54,465 nucleotides of DNA. It comes from Lingula anatina (taxonomy: Eukaryota > Brachiopoda > Lingulata > Lingulida > Lingulidae). How positions within the stretch are numbered: position 1 is the first letter of the stretch; each line of letters begins with the position of its first letter. The notes under the pieces are model-generated. The model was not told where the DNA came from and searched no databases. It saw only the letters and a program-made list of their open reading frames with translations. The stretch is taken from the NCBI RefSeq assembly GCF_001039355.2, contig NW_019775402.1:491624-546088 (forward strand), given 5' to 3'. The translations under genes and the position numbers were made by a program. Shown piece after piece: positions 1-12,027 of the stretch.

Positions 1-121
1 AAAAATATAAACTTAAATGCAGTGACCTTCTTGGAAATAATCGATGTTATGGAAACCTATTATCGTTGTTTTCGAAGTAAGAATTTCTTTTGTTCTTATT
101 TTCATATTTTCTTTTTAACAG
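1..121 (+). other. 3' end of an intron of the left-hand gene
   Basis: This stretch is AT-rich and ends in a T-rich run followed by AACAG at 117-121, a standard animal splice acceptor. The reading frame of the following exon has a TAA at 116-118, only one codon before the exon edge, so the frame is closed inside the intron, as expected for a genuine acceptor. The upstream exons lie outside the window. Confidence 0.6.
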
Positions 122-490
122 GAATCTTTCCTGAAGAACATGGAGAGGGTAAGGTACCCTCCAGCTACGGCGCACCGCCAAAATCACACTACCACACAGG
201 ACGCAGCACTCGCCCCAACTCCTGGCGCCGGCGATAATAACTGTGATCTTGTGCCTTGGGACATGCCAGACGACGAAGCGGCAGGCTTCAACGAATTGTT
301 TCAGTGGGATGTGCCCAATGACGAGGGGGAAGACAGCGGCATAGTGGCCATGGAGATGCCCGAAAATGGGAAAGGTGGCATGATGGCATTGGACATGCCC
401 AGTGATGAGATTGAGGCCGAGGAAGACATGCCCGAGTGGGATGTTCCAGTGGGGGATTTCGACTTTGATTTCACCTTTGAAGAGGATTGA
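122..490 (+). CDS. Terminal exon of an unknown gene; acidic tail with repeated (W/M/L)(D/E)(M/V)P motifs
   Basis: If splicing occurs at 121/122 the exon reads in phase for 122 residues to the TGA at 488-490. If the first ATG inside it (140) were the real start, the product would have 116 residues. Numbering from that Met, a basic, Pro/Thr-rich start (residues 1-30) is followed by a strongly acidic part. Five short motifs recur there: WDMPDDE at 40, WDVPNDE at 56, MEMPENG at 71, LDMPSDE at 84 and WDVPVGD at 100, spaced 16, 15, 13 and 16 residues apart. The chain ends in alternating Asp/Phe (residues 106-113) and EED. No signal peptide, membrane segment or cysteine pattern is visible. I do not recognise the family. 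Acidic segments dotted with aromatic or Met residues occur in transactivation domains and in peptide-docking tails, but that is only an analogy. The coding status is well supported by the repeat pattern and the acceptor; the function is unknown. Confidence 0.65.
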   Translation, partial: ESFLKNMERVRYPPATAHRQNHTTTQDAALAPTPGAGDNNCDLVPWDMPDDEAAGFNELFQWDVPNDEGEDSGIVAMEMPENGKGGMMALDMPSDEIEAEEDMPEWDVPVGDFDFDFTFEED

Positions 491-1053
491 ACACTTTTCA
501 ATAGTCGTTGTATCAACAGACAATCCTGAAATCCCCACAATATCGGACTAATCCTAAATCCCCCACAAACTTTATATTATCATTATGACCACTTCAATAT
601 TTATCAACTGCACTATCTCTAGAATTTTTAAGAACTGGATTTAATATTTGAAAATATTTCACTCTTCAAATCTTCCATGTGAACTCGAGAACTTTTCTCA
701 CTTTTAAAATTTAAAATAGATAAAATACTTTTTTTATGTTTTATTTTCTTAGTGTTTTTATTCAACGGGCTTCATCTATGAAAACGTCCTCAAAATATGT
801 TTGTGTTTTTTAAAAACAGGCGTTTTTACGTGTCTTATGGTTATTCCAAAGTTTATTTGTGTATATCTCAAAAGCGCGGAAAATTTACATACCAGTACAT
901 ACATTTGGCTTCCTATCGGTGATTTCTCCATGTACGTGATTTGGTGTATCCTAGAGGTTTAGAGTTCTGCCACATGTGGGAGATCTCAGGATCTATATTA
1001 GAAGCTTTAAAATTTCAAATTATACTTTAAGTAAATATTATTTTCCTTACTGG

Positions 1054-1054
<1 letters not shown>
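491..1054. other. Probable 3' UTR and intergenic DNA; no gene seen
   Basis: AT-rich sequence directly after the stop codon of the left-hand gene. I see no canonical AATAAA close to the stop; the nearest ones on the + strand are near 1494 and 1577. The end of the transcript cannot be placed. No open frame of interest is present. Confidence 0.4.

Positions 1055-1111
<57 letters not shown>
1055..1111. repeat. (TC)n microsatellite
   Basis: An uninterrupted run of about 28 TC dinucleotides. The open frames that read through it (Ser-Leu on one strand, Arg-Glu on the other) are by-products of the repeat. Confidence 0.97.
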
Positions 1112-1114
<3 letters not shown>

Positions 1115-1979
1115 TGATGATGATGTGGCTGCCATGCATTTTATTGCCGGATATTTGCACACGAGTTGCTTTTATTATCAAACCCAGTTGTTTATTTTTG
1201 CAATAGCACATCACACCTGTCTTACAGTGCGAATTCCATGTACAACACATGTTCTTGTTCGTCTATATATTTACTGTGAGTATGGAACGTTCGCCCTGAA
1301 TATGAGAGTCGCTTTTATTGCCAGAGTTGAAGGGAAACCATTCATTGTACATGTATATCCACATAGTTTTGTTGTACAGGGTGGAAACATTTGCTTAATG
1401 ATTATTTAATTTCTGCGAGTTTACCGTGAAATATTATTATATAAGGACCATCGGAGCGCAATGAGAATAGCCTTAAGTCACAGAAACGTATATAATAAAC
1501 AAGCCCGGAAAGATATAACACCAGCCACTAATACAGCAGATCGACAGGAATTAGTGTATTTGTATATGGAGATATCAAATAAAATATACAAGTCCTAATA
1601 TGCTGGTATCATAAATGACCTGGTATATTATTTCAGGGAAAATAGCAGCTGCTATAACCGAGTAGTAACACACATGAAGATAAACTGGAATGCGTTGAAG
1701 AGATTAATGGCGACTTAAATGTTTAAGTATTTATTACTCTTTCGTTGATGTACAATGTGCGTATCTAGCATAGTGCCAAAATGAAGAAACAAATGTATAG
1801 GAACTATATAAGTTTTTTTAATGTGCTAAAGGCCCCACCTATTTTCGGACGTTCCATGGATGATAATGCATCTTTCGGTTCTTTTTTTATGTGATCATAT
1901 ATTTTCCAACCCCGTTGAAATGAAATGTTGACTCGTATTCTATGTATTCTATGAACCGTCAAACCATTTGTTTGCACAC
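1112..1979. other. Intergenic; no gene seen
   Basis: Unique AT-rich sequence. A 94-codon open frame at 1125-1409 shows no domain, no repeat and no coding signature that I recognise. Confidence 0.5.
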
Positions 1980-1982
1980 GTG

Positions 1983-2015
<33 letters not shown>

Positions 2016-2041
2016 ATGTGTGTGTGTGTGTGTTAATGTGT
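1980..2041. repeat. Compound (TA)n-(TG)n microsatellite
   Basis: A TA run passes directly into a TG run that has one TA interruption, ending near 2034. Ordinary simple sequence. Confidence 0.95.
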
Positions 2042-3302
2042 GGCCTACTCTTCTGTGTAGAAGACCATGGAAGGCGAGCAGTGACACACTGCAGCAGTAT
2101 ACTATGAAAAGAGACTCGATTTATGACACGCTAAAGAATCGTTTAGAAACTTAACATCAGCTCAATTTCCGCGAAAACTCATTTCTTCCATTTTCCCCCT
2201 GTTTAGAAATAATAATATAGCGCGCAATGAGATAGCACGCATAGCGCCATTTCGCTATTACGTGGTCTGATTACAAACAGTAGATTAAATGATTTCGTCA
2301 ATTACTCCAAGCGTTTTAGCAATCTATTTCATTTCTCGTGTATACATGAATGAAGAATTAGACCGATAGATATAAGCCTATAGGCACCAATAATGACGAT
2401 GTTAAAGGTTCATTTTATTTCAAGCACCAATATGAAGACAGCGGCTAAGTTTACGAGTACTGCTTTTGGCAGAGCGTTTGCAGTTTCCATTTATATAACT
2501 CAAAGAGATGTGAAACATTTATCTCAATTGTGTTCACCTTTAAACTTCCCCTCTAACTCCTGGGCTGATATCAACAGCTATCTATTCTGATAAGCTTCCT
2601 ATGCTTGAACCCTTTACTCAATAAATAATGCTTTTTTTATTCGTTAACCAGCGTAGAAAGTATAAACAAAGGTACTGAAGCAAATGGTTATTGCGTTGTT
2701 TATAAAATACGTATTTTAAACATTCATTTATGTAACAAGATTGCATTGATTCCGTATCATATTTCTCTTGGCGTCTCTTCCCAATAGGGCAAGTATTCTA
2801 TACATAGCAGTGTTAGTGTGTTCGATTTTTTATCCGAGTGTCACGACTGCCGCGAACATTTTAATCTCGCACCTGTGGAGAGTCAAGGTGTAAGATGTGA
2901 GACATGCAAACCTCTCATCTGACACCTCCCCGGGGATTGTGATATTGATTTAATAAAAAAAGACGCTTGTATAACTGAGTTTTCGATGTGAAGTACAGAG
3001 CTTGGTAATAGTGAGATGAACATAGCCTTTGGTAATTGACCTACTGACACCTGCGAACTTTCGCGCATTATATCATTACATTTGTTGTATATCAAGGAAT
3101 CAAGTCCAAGGAATCATTATTAATGGGAAACAAAGCTTTGTCTCCTTTACAGGGTGAGGATCTGCAATAACCGATATGATTACGACGTGTATCTTTTTAC
3201 TTTGACAATTTTCCGTACGCCATACATTTGAAAGGTTGAAATAAAGACTTAATTGGGTGAGAAGAACCTTTGTACATGTACCTTTGGTTGAGAGCAGCTG
3301 AG
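2042..3302. other. Intergenic; no gene seen
   Basis: AT-rich unique DNA with only short, unremarkable open frames on both strands. Nothing with a recognisable domain, RNA fold or repeat. Confidence 0.5.
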
Positions 3303-3550
3303 GATTGGGCATGGTACCTTAACGTAGTAGTTGAGGGTGGGAAGGGCAGTGCCTAATGATTGGGCATGGTATCTTAGGGTAGTAGCTGAGGGTGGGAAGG
3401 GCAGTGCCTAATGATTGGGCATGGTACCTTAGGGTGGTAGCTGAGGATGGGAAGGACAGTGCGTGAGGATTGGGCATGGTACCTTAGGGTGGTAGCTGAG
3501 GGTGGGAAGGGCAGTGCCTGAGGATTGGGCATGGTACCTTAGGTAGGTGG
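3303..3550. repeat. Minisatellite of 55-bp unit, about 4.5 copies
   Basis: The word GATTGGGCATGGTA starts at 3303, 3358, 3413, 3468 and 3523, giving an exact period of 55 bp. Units differ by scattered substitutions, for example AACGTAGTAG versus AGGGTGGTAG. The last unit breaks off after ACCTTAGG. The G-rich strand is the + strand. It does not encode a continuous protein, because 55 is not a multiple of three and the frames are interrupted. Confidence 0.95.
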
Positions 3551-6267
3551 TAAGCCTGGCATGACGTTGAAGTTGGACATACCTGTACAAGGGTATTTTT
3601 CCAAAGATTTATTGGCTATTAGATATTGGATGCGGTCATGGTTCTCCTGGCGCAGTTTAAGCAAAAGCTCAATGTAAACATGATTCTGATTATCCCACAC
3701 AAGAGTAAATGTGCTGGTATTTCCATTTGCGTACCGGATTAAGTCTATATAGGTGCCCGAAACCAATAATTATATATACATTTATAATTACTGTGTTACA
3801 CATTTCAGGAACCCTCGGCGTGGTATCGAGGTAAATTCAATGAAATCTGGCTTTGGTTTCTTTGTACAAATAATGTTAATGCTACTCGGCTGGGGGTCCT
3901 GCAGTTTAAGCTGAATACTGGAGGGTGGTTATATCGCTGAAATAGTGGGTGCTTAAGGCATAAATTTCATGTATTATTGGCGCCCGCACGATTGAGCTGT
4001 TTTTGTTGTTTTTCCCAGGGACACTTGAAATCATAAACCGTCCTGTGAATTGCCCATGGCGCATAGAAGAGTTGTGCACCCCACTCCACAGATATGTTCG
4101 TTGCTTTTTAGTATGGCGACATAAACCAAGCTGTAAATTGTCTTTGGCGACTACATACAGAGCGCAAGTACATGTACATAAGCCGTGCATTTCCCTGGGA
4201 TATTGCCAGATGTTTTCATTATGTTGGAAGCGACTCATATCTCAATATAGACGTAACAGTTGACAGAAGGAAGAAACAACTGACAAAATCCGAGTGTAAA
4301 CTTTACACTGAACTGTATCCACAAGCGTTAATAACACAGGTGAGCTGTGTATGCTTAGCATTAGTTGCTATGACATGTGGGAGAAGTATTTATGGTGAAC
4401 AGGATGCACAGCGAACGTTGTATAAAACAGAACTGGCATCTGTGAACTAATGAGGGTATTGCTGTATATACAGGTATATATAATTGCCTTCATGTGTGCT
4501 GCTGCATTGTGACAGCTGAATAAGAACCTGTTCTGTTAACATACTACAAACGAGAGCTTCTTTTATCTTTTATCATATCTTCACGGTTTCTACAATATAG
4601 AGTGATTATGGTATGATTCACGTCCATTCAGTAGCGCGGGGACCGATTCATCAACACTGCGTATAGAAAATTGTTGTGAAAGTCCTATCACACATGCGCA
4701 CGCTCCACGGGGAGATAGTCGAGATACCTCGGAAATCCCCGCGCGGCTGAAATACAATGCACAATTGATCCATCATCGCAAGAAGTGTGGACGTATAAAC
4801 CGGAGAATGATACGTCTGATGTTGCGTGACTTGTTACAAGTACGCTAATTTGAGGAGTACTGCTGATTGTAACTTTGAATTTCCACACGCAGCAGTGAGA
4901 GATTTTCACCATAGGATGCGTGAAGGACTAGGTCGCCGTCACGAGCAAAGAACACAGACTTGCTCTCCCTGTTAAAACTACATTGATATATGATACGTGC
5001 ACTGCTGGAGCTTATTAATTTTGCATGTGCGTCTCATATACTTGCAGACATATCAGTAAGTTTTACAGAGTACGGAACAGTCCCTCATATACATGTGCAA
5101 TAACAGATTGATGCCTCAATGGAAGCGAGGAGCAGCTACATGTAAAATTCGGATCATCGCCACACAGGGATTTGGTCTCATTGAGGAAAAAATGCATCAT
5201 GCATGATCATGAAACTAGGGACGATTAGTTTGTGTGTAGCATTTTGATTGATGAGTTATGGATAAACATGATGGATTTGAGAAAGGATGTGAATGTCGAA
5301 AAACATGACAATGACAACCATTGTCAAGTCTCGTTAGTTCGGTTAATCACGCCGCACATGCACAGATGACGCAGACACGTGCACTGTGCGCGCACCAATT
5401 AACCGTGCCTGCATAAGGATCGAAATACATGTTAAATATTATAGGATAACCAGCGTTGAACTTATCTGAGGGTAGAGATGAATAATTACACTATACGATG
5501 TTTTTTTCGGATTTGAAATGTTAACCGGAAATTCGATTTTAAGCTAGGGGAAGACTGACGGGTATTCTGTGATCCATCAAAAATAGTACTCCTTGCATTT
5601 GGTACCACTTTGCAACCTTGCCGAATATCGCACACTGGTTCCGCTGCAACTTCGGATTGTTTGTTTGCCGGTTGAAGTATTTACTTCAACGATATACAAA
5701 TACAAAATCAAATTTAATGACAGTCATACACGTATACCGGCCAGTATGTATAAAGTATGGAATGACAGATCACCGAGTATATTGAAACGGAAAACAAATC
5801 ACGCACATCATGTCATCATCCATACATGCTTAATGGATTTGATATTACGTAAAGTTAATCGGCGAAACGAGAAGTTTCTGAACTGAGGATAATTAAGGAG
5901 AAAGCAACCCATACTGTACTGCATAGTGCTGATTCTCCGTCTATGTGTAAGAAGATTGCGATGTGCATTTTACCTATAGAAAAGGAAATTACAACACCAT
6001 AACAATGATAGGTCTATTACACTAGGAAAGGAGAAGCAGAAAAGAAGTATTATACATAATACGAATATTCATGATTGTCAGTTGGTTCGATATTGAATTT
6101 AGGAAGTTTTATTGATAATAGATCATTACATAGCATTCAAAGGAGACAATTCTGGCACTGAAGAAACCAAGACACGTGTATAATTTGGTCATTTGGGGTT
6201 GGTTGATATAAAGGACAAACGTCACAGTGTATTAGCCAGAAATCATCTCGTTACTATCCCAGCCCCC
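3551..6267. other. Intergenic and 5' flank of the first receptor; no gene seen
   Basis: Unique sequence with no recognisable gene. The longest frames (110 codons at 3906-4238 on the minus strand, 97 codons at 5593-5886 on the plus strand) have no known domain. The last few hundred bases must hold the promoter and 5' UTR of the receptor at 6268, but I see no element that can be named with confidence. A TATAAT-like word near 6179 is not significant in DNA this AT-rich. Confidence 0.4.
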
Positions 6268-7395
6268 ATGATGGACCCCCACGAAGATTACACAGATTTC
6301 TCCTTCTCCTTGGATAAGCATATACACAACACAACCGACGGCGTGCTGTACCCAGAAACGATTTTGACAAGGACGCTGTGGAAAGTTGTCCCCATCGTGC
6401 TCCTGGTGTTTGGAACTTTCGGCAACCTGGCTTCTCTCATGGTCATGACGCGTAAGGTTCTCAGGGAGACCCCCGTGGGTATACTCCTGGCGACCCTGGC
6501 CGTGTCTGACCTTGTGGTCTTGTGGGTGGGACTAATGAGGCACATCCTCCGCGCGTATGGTGTGGTCGAGCTACGTTACATCAGCACCTTCGCGTGTCAC
6601 ATCACACGGTTCCTTACGTACTTCAGCATGGACTTCTCGGCCTGGGTTCTTGTCGCCGTCACCGTGGACAGGTTCATCGCCGTTTGCATGCCCACGCGGG
6701 CCGTGGATTTGTGCACGGTCAGAAAAGCCGCCCTGTCTCTCATGGTGATAGCTGCGCTTATCACGGCTAAAACGATGCACGTGTTCTGGACGCGAGGGTC
6801 GGAAAACGTAACGTTAGACGGCAACGTGACGGTCATCTACGTTTGCGGATACACTTCGGACGGCGACAGATACTTTTGGCAACACGTTCTGCCTTGGGTG
6901 GTGTTTTGTATATACGTTAGTGGACCTTTCCTGACAATGATAGTTCTAAATATACTCATTATAAAAGGGTTGTTCAAAATAGAACAACGTCGTTGGCGCC
7001 TAAGTAACCGCTCCACGGAGACAGGGACAGGAAACGGTTTGCTTGACCATTATCCATCCGATAGAAACGCAGATGGTCACACCGCAGGGAGACGGAGTGA
7101 CCAACAGGAGGGACCTCTGCTACCGGTCAGATCGTTGACCATTATGCTACTAGCGGTGTCTATATCATTTCTACTACTCTCTTTCCCAGCATTTATTAAC
7201 CGCATGGTTCAGTCATACTGGAAAAGGGACATAGCTAGCGCTCGCGAAAAGGCGCGATTGGATTTGACCGAAGTGATGGTGTTGATGTTGAATTATACCA
7301 ACCACTCTATTAACTTTTTCCTATATTGTTTAACAGGCAGACGCTTTAGAAAAGAACTTAAACTGTGCTTTCGTGACGTTATGCGGTGCAATTAA
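6268..7395 (+). CDS. Class A GPCR, FMRFamide-receptor / GPR139-142-like; intronless, 375 aa
   Basis: A seven-helix plasma-membrane receptor likely to couple an extracellular peptide or small ligand to G proteins. The frame stays open back to a TAA at 6181, and ATG 6268 (followed by a second ATG) is its first ATG, giving 375 residues, a usual size. The N-terminus carries an N-glycosylation site at N21. TM1 ~38-61 contains G52-N53; TM2 ~71-92 has D81 in LAVSDLVV; TM3 ~107-140 has C110, which should pair with C193 in loop 2, and ends in D134-R135-F136 instead of DRY. TM4 is ~153-174 and lacks the usual central Trp. N180 and N186 are further glycosylation sites. TM5 ~203-235 has P220. Loop 3 (~236-286) is polar. 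TM6 ~287-311 has P307 but Ser305 where CWxP has Trp. TM7 ~333-355 ends N349-F-F-L-Y353, replacing NPxxY, and helix 8 follows (GRRFRKEL). It is clearly paralogous to the receptor at 28165-29277. The class is certain; the FMRFamide/GPR139-like subgroup is inferred from the TM7 motif. The ligand is unknown. Confidence 0.93.
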   Translation: MMDPHEDYTDFSFSLDKHIHNTTDGVLYPETILTRTLWKVVPIVLLVFGTFGNLASLMVMTRKVLRETPVGILLATLAVSDLVVLWVGLMRHILRAYGVVELRYISTFACHITRFLTYFSMDFSAWVLVAVTVDRFIAVCMPTRAVDLCTVRKAALSLMVIAALITAKTMHVFWTRGSENVTLDGNVTVIYVCGYTSDGDRYFWQHVLPWVVFCIYVSGPFLTMIVLNILIIKGLFKIEQRRWRLSNRSTETGTGNGLLDHYPSDRNADGHTAGRRSDQQEGPLLPVRSLTIMLLAVSISFLLLSFPAFINRMVQSYWKRDIASAREKARLDLTEVMVLMLNYTNHSINFFLYCLTGRRFRKELKLCFRDVMRCN

Positions 7396-8389
7396 GTTGA
7401 GGAATTCTTCATACTAGACTTTGAATTAGGAATGCAGAGATACTGTTACGGAAGAATACTGCATGAAGAGATCTATCTTGTTAATTCTCACAAGCCACTG
7501 ATACGCAGCAGATCTTAGTTTTGGGCACTGGTTTGAGTGTCTAATTAAGTCCTTACCTAGACCTACGCATGAAGAGACTAGATCCTGTATTGATGTTGTA
7601 CTGGGTATAGTAATTGTGAAATATATCTCACGTAATTGTAAATGCTACTTAGACGCTGAGTTAAGATTTTTAACGCACAAGCAGTTCGAACTAAGACCTA
7701 CCTCATACTGGTGATAAGTGCACTTAAAGTAAGGTGAAATGGTTTTATACTTCATCTGACACGACTTGAAACAGGGCTGCAACTGACGCAGCTATAATTG
7801 ACGCTGTGTTCAGAATTCATACATCAAGACGTAAAACAAGGTATTAAAGAGTACAGGCACTTATACTATACCACGGGTTTCACGCATGTTTCACCCCTTG
7901 CCATTTCAAACTTTTGAAGGCAGTTTGATTGGGTCCTTGTCGTTTTGGTTATATATTTCGCAAAAATGTGAAATCGGTGTTGAATAAAAGAAAGGGGTGT
8001 TTTGGTAGTTAAATGTCCCAATGTTCGTGTGATGTTGACCAATTATCAGTGTTGCATATTTTATCAACACATGATCAGTACCCATCTTCCATGCAACTTC
8101 CTATTAATTTCCCGACCAACAAATTTATGAATCTGTTTTTTTTTTTTTTTCTAGGTAAAATACCCTGCAAAACAAATCAAGTGCAAACAACATTAAATCC
8201 TCTATACTGGAAACGCTTCTGGCGAGAGATTTACCGTGCTATCCGACTAATCTTAATTCTATACACGGATATTAAAAAAAATTGATGCTTATTGCGTGTG
8301 GTGCGAAATTGATCAGTTAGCGTTTCAAGTTGCTCTAATCAATGGCTTTTTATGTGCTAAGCTCGTCAATAAAAGAGAGCTTTCACCAG
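7396..8389. other. 3' flank of the first receptor; no second gene
   Basis: Probable 3' UTR followed by intergenic DNA. A 90-codon frame at 8013-8285 runs through a T-tract near 8137-8150 and shows no domain. No RNA gene is seen. Confidence 0.45.
7983..7988 (+). promoter_or_regulatory. Candidate polyadenylation signal AATAAA for the first receptor
   Basis: The first clear AATAAA that I find downstream of the receptor stop codon, about 590 bp after it. Words like this are common in AT-rich DNA, so assigning it to the receptor transcript is inference. Confidence 0.3.
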
Positions 8390-8610
8390 ATTGTGTGCAT
8401 TTTTTCCGGTGTATAAAATCCTGGATTGGCAATCTGGCATCTGATACTTCCATTTTTTTATGTTAACCTCTTCTTTTGGGGGGGGGGGGGGGTGAATTAN
8501 ATTGTGTGCATTTTTTCCGGTGTATAAAATCCTGGATTGGCAATCTGGCATCTGATACTTCCATTTTTTTATGTTAACCTCTTCTTTTGGGGGGGGGGGG
8601 GGGTGAATTA
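8390..8610. repeat. Exact 110-bp direct repeat around a single N (assembly join)
   Basis: Bases 8390-8499 and 8501-8610 appear identical over 110 bp, and the one base between them, 8500, is N. Each copy ends in a G-run followed by TGAATTA. Two identical copies meeting exactly at an N are best explained as overlapping contig ends that were joined without being merged. One copy is probably not real. The G-run is a likely reason for the assembly break. Confidence 0.9.
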
Positions 8611-11600
8611 TAGAAACGCAGAAAAGTTAACGTTGTAAAGGGGAAAGCATTAATTTGTTTATATATGGAATGAATTAAAGATATGGCAATTGTCACCAAC
8701 TGGATCACCACGAGAAAATACCAGCTGTGATTAAAATATATATCATATTAAACGGTAGATTTAAAACTGTACAATTGGGAAATCGAACATTATACATGTA
8801 CACACAATGAACAAAAGTGTCCCCCCTACTGAACCAATACTTTGAGGGAGATAAATGACTGTGGAATGGTCCTGGTATCATTTTATTAACATCAAATTTC
8901 ACAAAAAAATGTAGACCAGGCATTATAACTACTCAAGATCTGCCTACTTGGATTACTTGATTATTATCTGATACTCTGATTCAGGGGGTGACAGTTCTAT
9001 TGTCTATTGTGTGTATATTTTTTTCATCCATGAGCATAATAATATATATTATATACAGCAGTATTCAGTTTGCTCGACTTTGGTGCCAAAGGTCATGGGT
9101 TCCGTCTCCGAGCGGATCATAATAAAGACCTTAATAAATTTGATCTTAGATAACGACAAAAAACACTTTGTAGTTAAATAGCCGTTTGGATAACTTGTAA
9201 GCGGTTGAACATTTTTCATGGATATCGGAAAATAGGATAATATATTTCTCATTACAAAAAGGGATATGTCAACTTGCCAAAAATGGCCAAATGAAATTAT
9301 AAATGATGTCACCTCTGATATGATTTGGCTTTTCTGCTTATTAAATCGATCGTCTTTTTATTTATTTATTTTTTTTACTTTTATACAATGACACATTTCT
9401 TCTGTCATTTATGCATTTCGTGCTCTTTTTTCAAAGGGAAACTTCGCACCATTACTTTTTTATTCAGCTCTAATCTGCGAAACATTGACAGGGTGCAAAA
9501 TTATGATATAACCATCTTGCAATATCAAGCTTAGGGTAGCTGTATTGATCCACAGGGCGTTTTCCTCATTTCAACCGTTTTGTAAAATTGCTACAACAGC
9601 TATCTGTGCAATGAGATTAGACAACATAAAACGCCATTGTTTATATTGTGCTTAATAGTTCAGCAGCCAGCACCACACGAGCACTCAAGACCTTCCTTTC
9701 GATACCATTGATTGATAACGCTCTAGTACGTGTTAAATAAACGTGTGGTTTAAACACGCGTTATCTTTTAATAAATTGTCAGGTGAGAGCAACTTGACAG
9801 ATTAAATGTCGCGTTTGCGTATTCAAATATTGTCCATACAGAGTAAATTTGATTTGATATAACATGCGTCATTGGTTCTTATTATAGTTAAACCGGAGTA
9901 TACAAAACCGTAGCTGCAAATGCACTACTTCAGTGCAGTGGGTAAAATGTCTGTTGCTGAAGGAGATAAACTATATAAAGTTGCGCAATAGCCCTCTTGG
10001 TTAGATTTAAGAATATTGACTGAATTTGTATGGAAAGCAAGTATCAGTTTCTGATTGTATCATTGCGATTTTGATTTGAAACATATGCCAAACCCTTGTG
10101 CATTATAAAGTGTCGACCTTTTTGTATCACGGCAGCAGCAACCTAATGAAGTTATCCCTTATATCGATGTGAAATATAATCTAATGTCTTGTGTGAGACC
10201 TAACTACGATATCCTATTTTATATTAACGTTGAGATAATCCAATAAAAGCTCCAAAGTCCTTTATTTGTGACAGATATTGTGAAGGTGATCGTATATTAC
10301 CAGGATTTTAGCCATCACAATACTCTGGTAAATATATAGCAGCAGCAAAAATCTAGAATCCATTTTTTTTTTTTTTTTTGAGAAAAATGTACCCTGCATG
10401 CGACAGTGCTTTTTAAATTTGTTGCACTCCCGATGCTTTTAAGTTTTACAGATACAAAGTGCACTAATACATGCATCTCAACTGAATTTTTCTCTCTTGA
10501 TTCAAACCAAAGAGCAAGAGCATTGGCTTTGGCTCTATTACACCATACAGAGACTTAGCGTTAGTACAAACATGACAATGACACCAAGATATGGTTTCAT
10601 AATCTCTCTCAGCTGAACAAAAAATGCGAACCTAACTTAGGGAGGGGATAATGCATGGTTGCGATGCTGAAGCATTGATTTATATTTTTTCATTTGTTGT
10701 TGTTTTGATTTGTCCATTTCATGTGTGATTTTGGTATCAATGAGACTACTTGTGTAAGCGTTATATCTACCCTACCGTGGGGTGGATATCTGTTCTTGGC
10801 ATTGAAATAGCTCTGCTCCTAGATCAAAACATTGCCAAAACTGTGAACACTCGTTTGAAATATCCTTATCTTAAAACAAATGGAATCGCATGTCAAATGG
10901 CGTTGATGCAGATACTAGTACATGATTACGATTGGCAATCATGCACATATTTCTAACGCTAACGGTGGGATGGGTTACCACCGTTTGCAGACAGATTATA
11001 TTAGTTTTGAAATCTATATACGGCAGCTTTTGAGAACAAGCTCTTTTCTTTACAAGTGCGTGTTCTTATAGAGCATTTTGCCCAGGGTCAATCTTTTGAA
11101 CTCTTTCCATATTAATGCCGTGAGAATTTCGTTTGATAAGACCACTGAACCAATATGGCATAGAACGTGATATATTGAGACCCACACCATGCGCGATATG
11201 TCGTTCGTCCCAGCGAAGAGCTTTCATTAAATCTAATGCCTTTGCACTGAGGTCAAGCGTCTCATCGCGCTTTGCAGACAGTGTTAATTAACCTAATGTC
11301 CATAAGCGACAATTCTGCCATTGCCGTTTATTCGGATAATCTAATACAAAACTCCGTACTTGGAATACTGGTCAATTGTAATTCATTTTATATGGCGCTA
11401 TTAATCGCAACTTCTCTTTTGATTTATGAGTTTTCTTTCTTCTTTTTGACTCTCATTTTTCTTCAGCTATTTTCATTTTGTGAATAATGTAATTAAGCAT
11501 TTAATAAATTTGAGGACTATAATTTGGATATGCAATGATACATGTATGTATGTATTGAGAGTCGTAGTACTAAAATGGACATCAACTGAGCGAAATCAAT

Positions 11601-12027
11601 ACGCAAAATCAATATAAGCCTAATCAAGATCTGAATCTACTGGCATTTCCCACTTGTATCCAAGGTTGAGAACATTTTTACCTAGGTCTTTAACCAAATA
11701 AAATCCTTTAAATATGTACCGCATTGTATCTGTGTCGCGCTTTTTAAATTTCTCAATATAAATCCTCTACTAAGCATTCTGGTCATCAGCTGACGTCTGT
11801 ATTTTAAAATACATATATATTGCAGTGAAGAATTAAGTAGGACCTATCACTTAAAAAATTTGTGGATCACTGTTGTTTGTCCTGATTGTTTATTTGCCCG
11901 GCGTGAAGAAACAGGGTTCATCCTCCATTAAAGGCATACAGGTTAGAGTTAGTCTGACGTGGGTCAAAATGTAGTGACTAAGGGAACCAAACCTTGTTTC
12001 ACGGGGAACTATCTCGAGCCTGGCACT
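8611..12027. other. Intergenic; no gene seen
   Basis: AT-rich unique DNA. All open frames are below 90 codons and none shows a domain. T-rich tracts occur at about 9353-9376 and a run of T at about 10364-10379. No tRNA fold and no repeat family could be supported. Confidence 0.5.

Noticed and set aside
6193-6267. 25-codon upstream extension of the first receptor
   Set aside because: It would need a TTG start, which animal genes do not normally use. The first ATG in this frame is at 6268.
9078-9120. GGTCATGGGTTCCGTCTCCGAG phrase as a tRNA-type B box (SINE)
   Set aside because: The match to the B-box consensus is imperfect and I find no A box or tail at the right distance.
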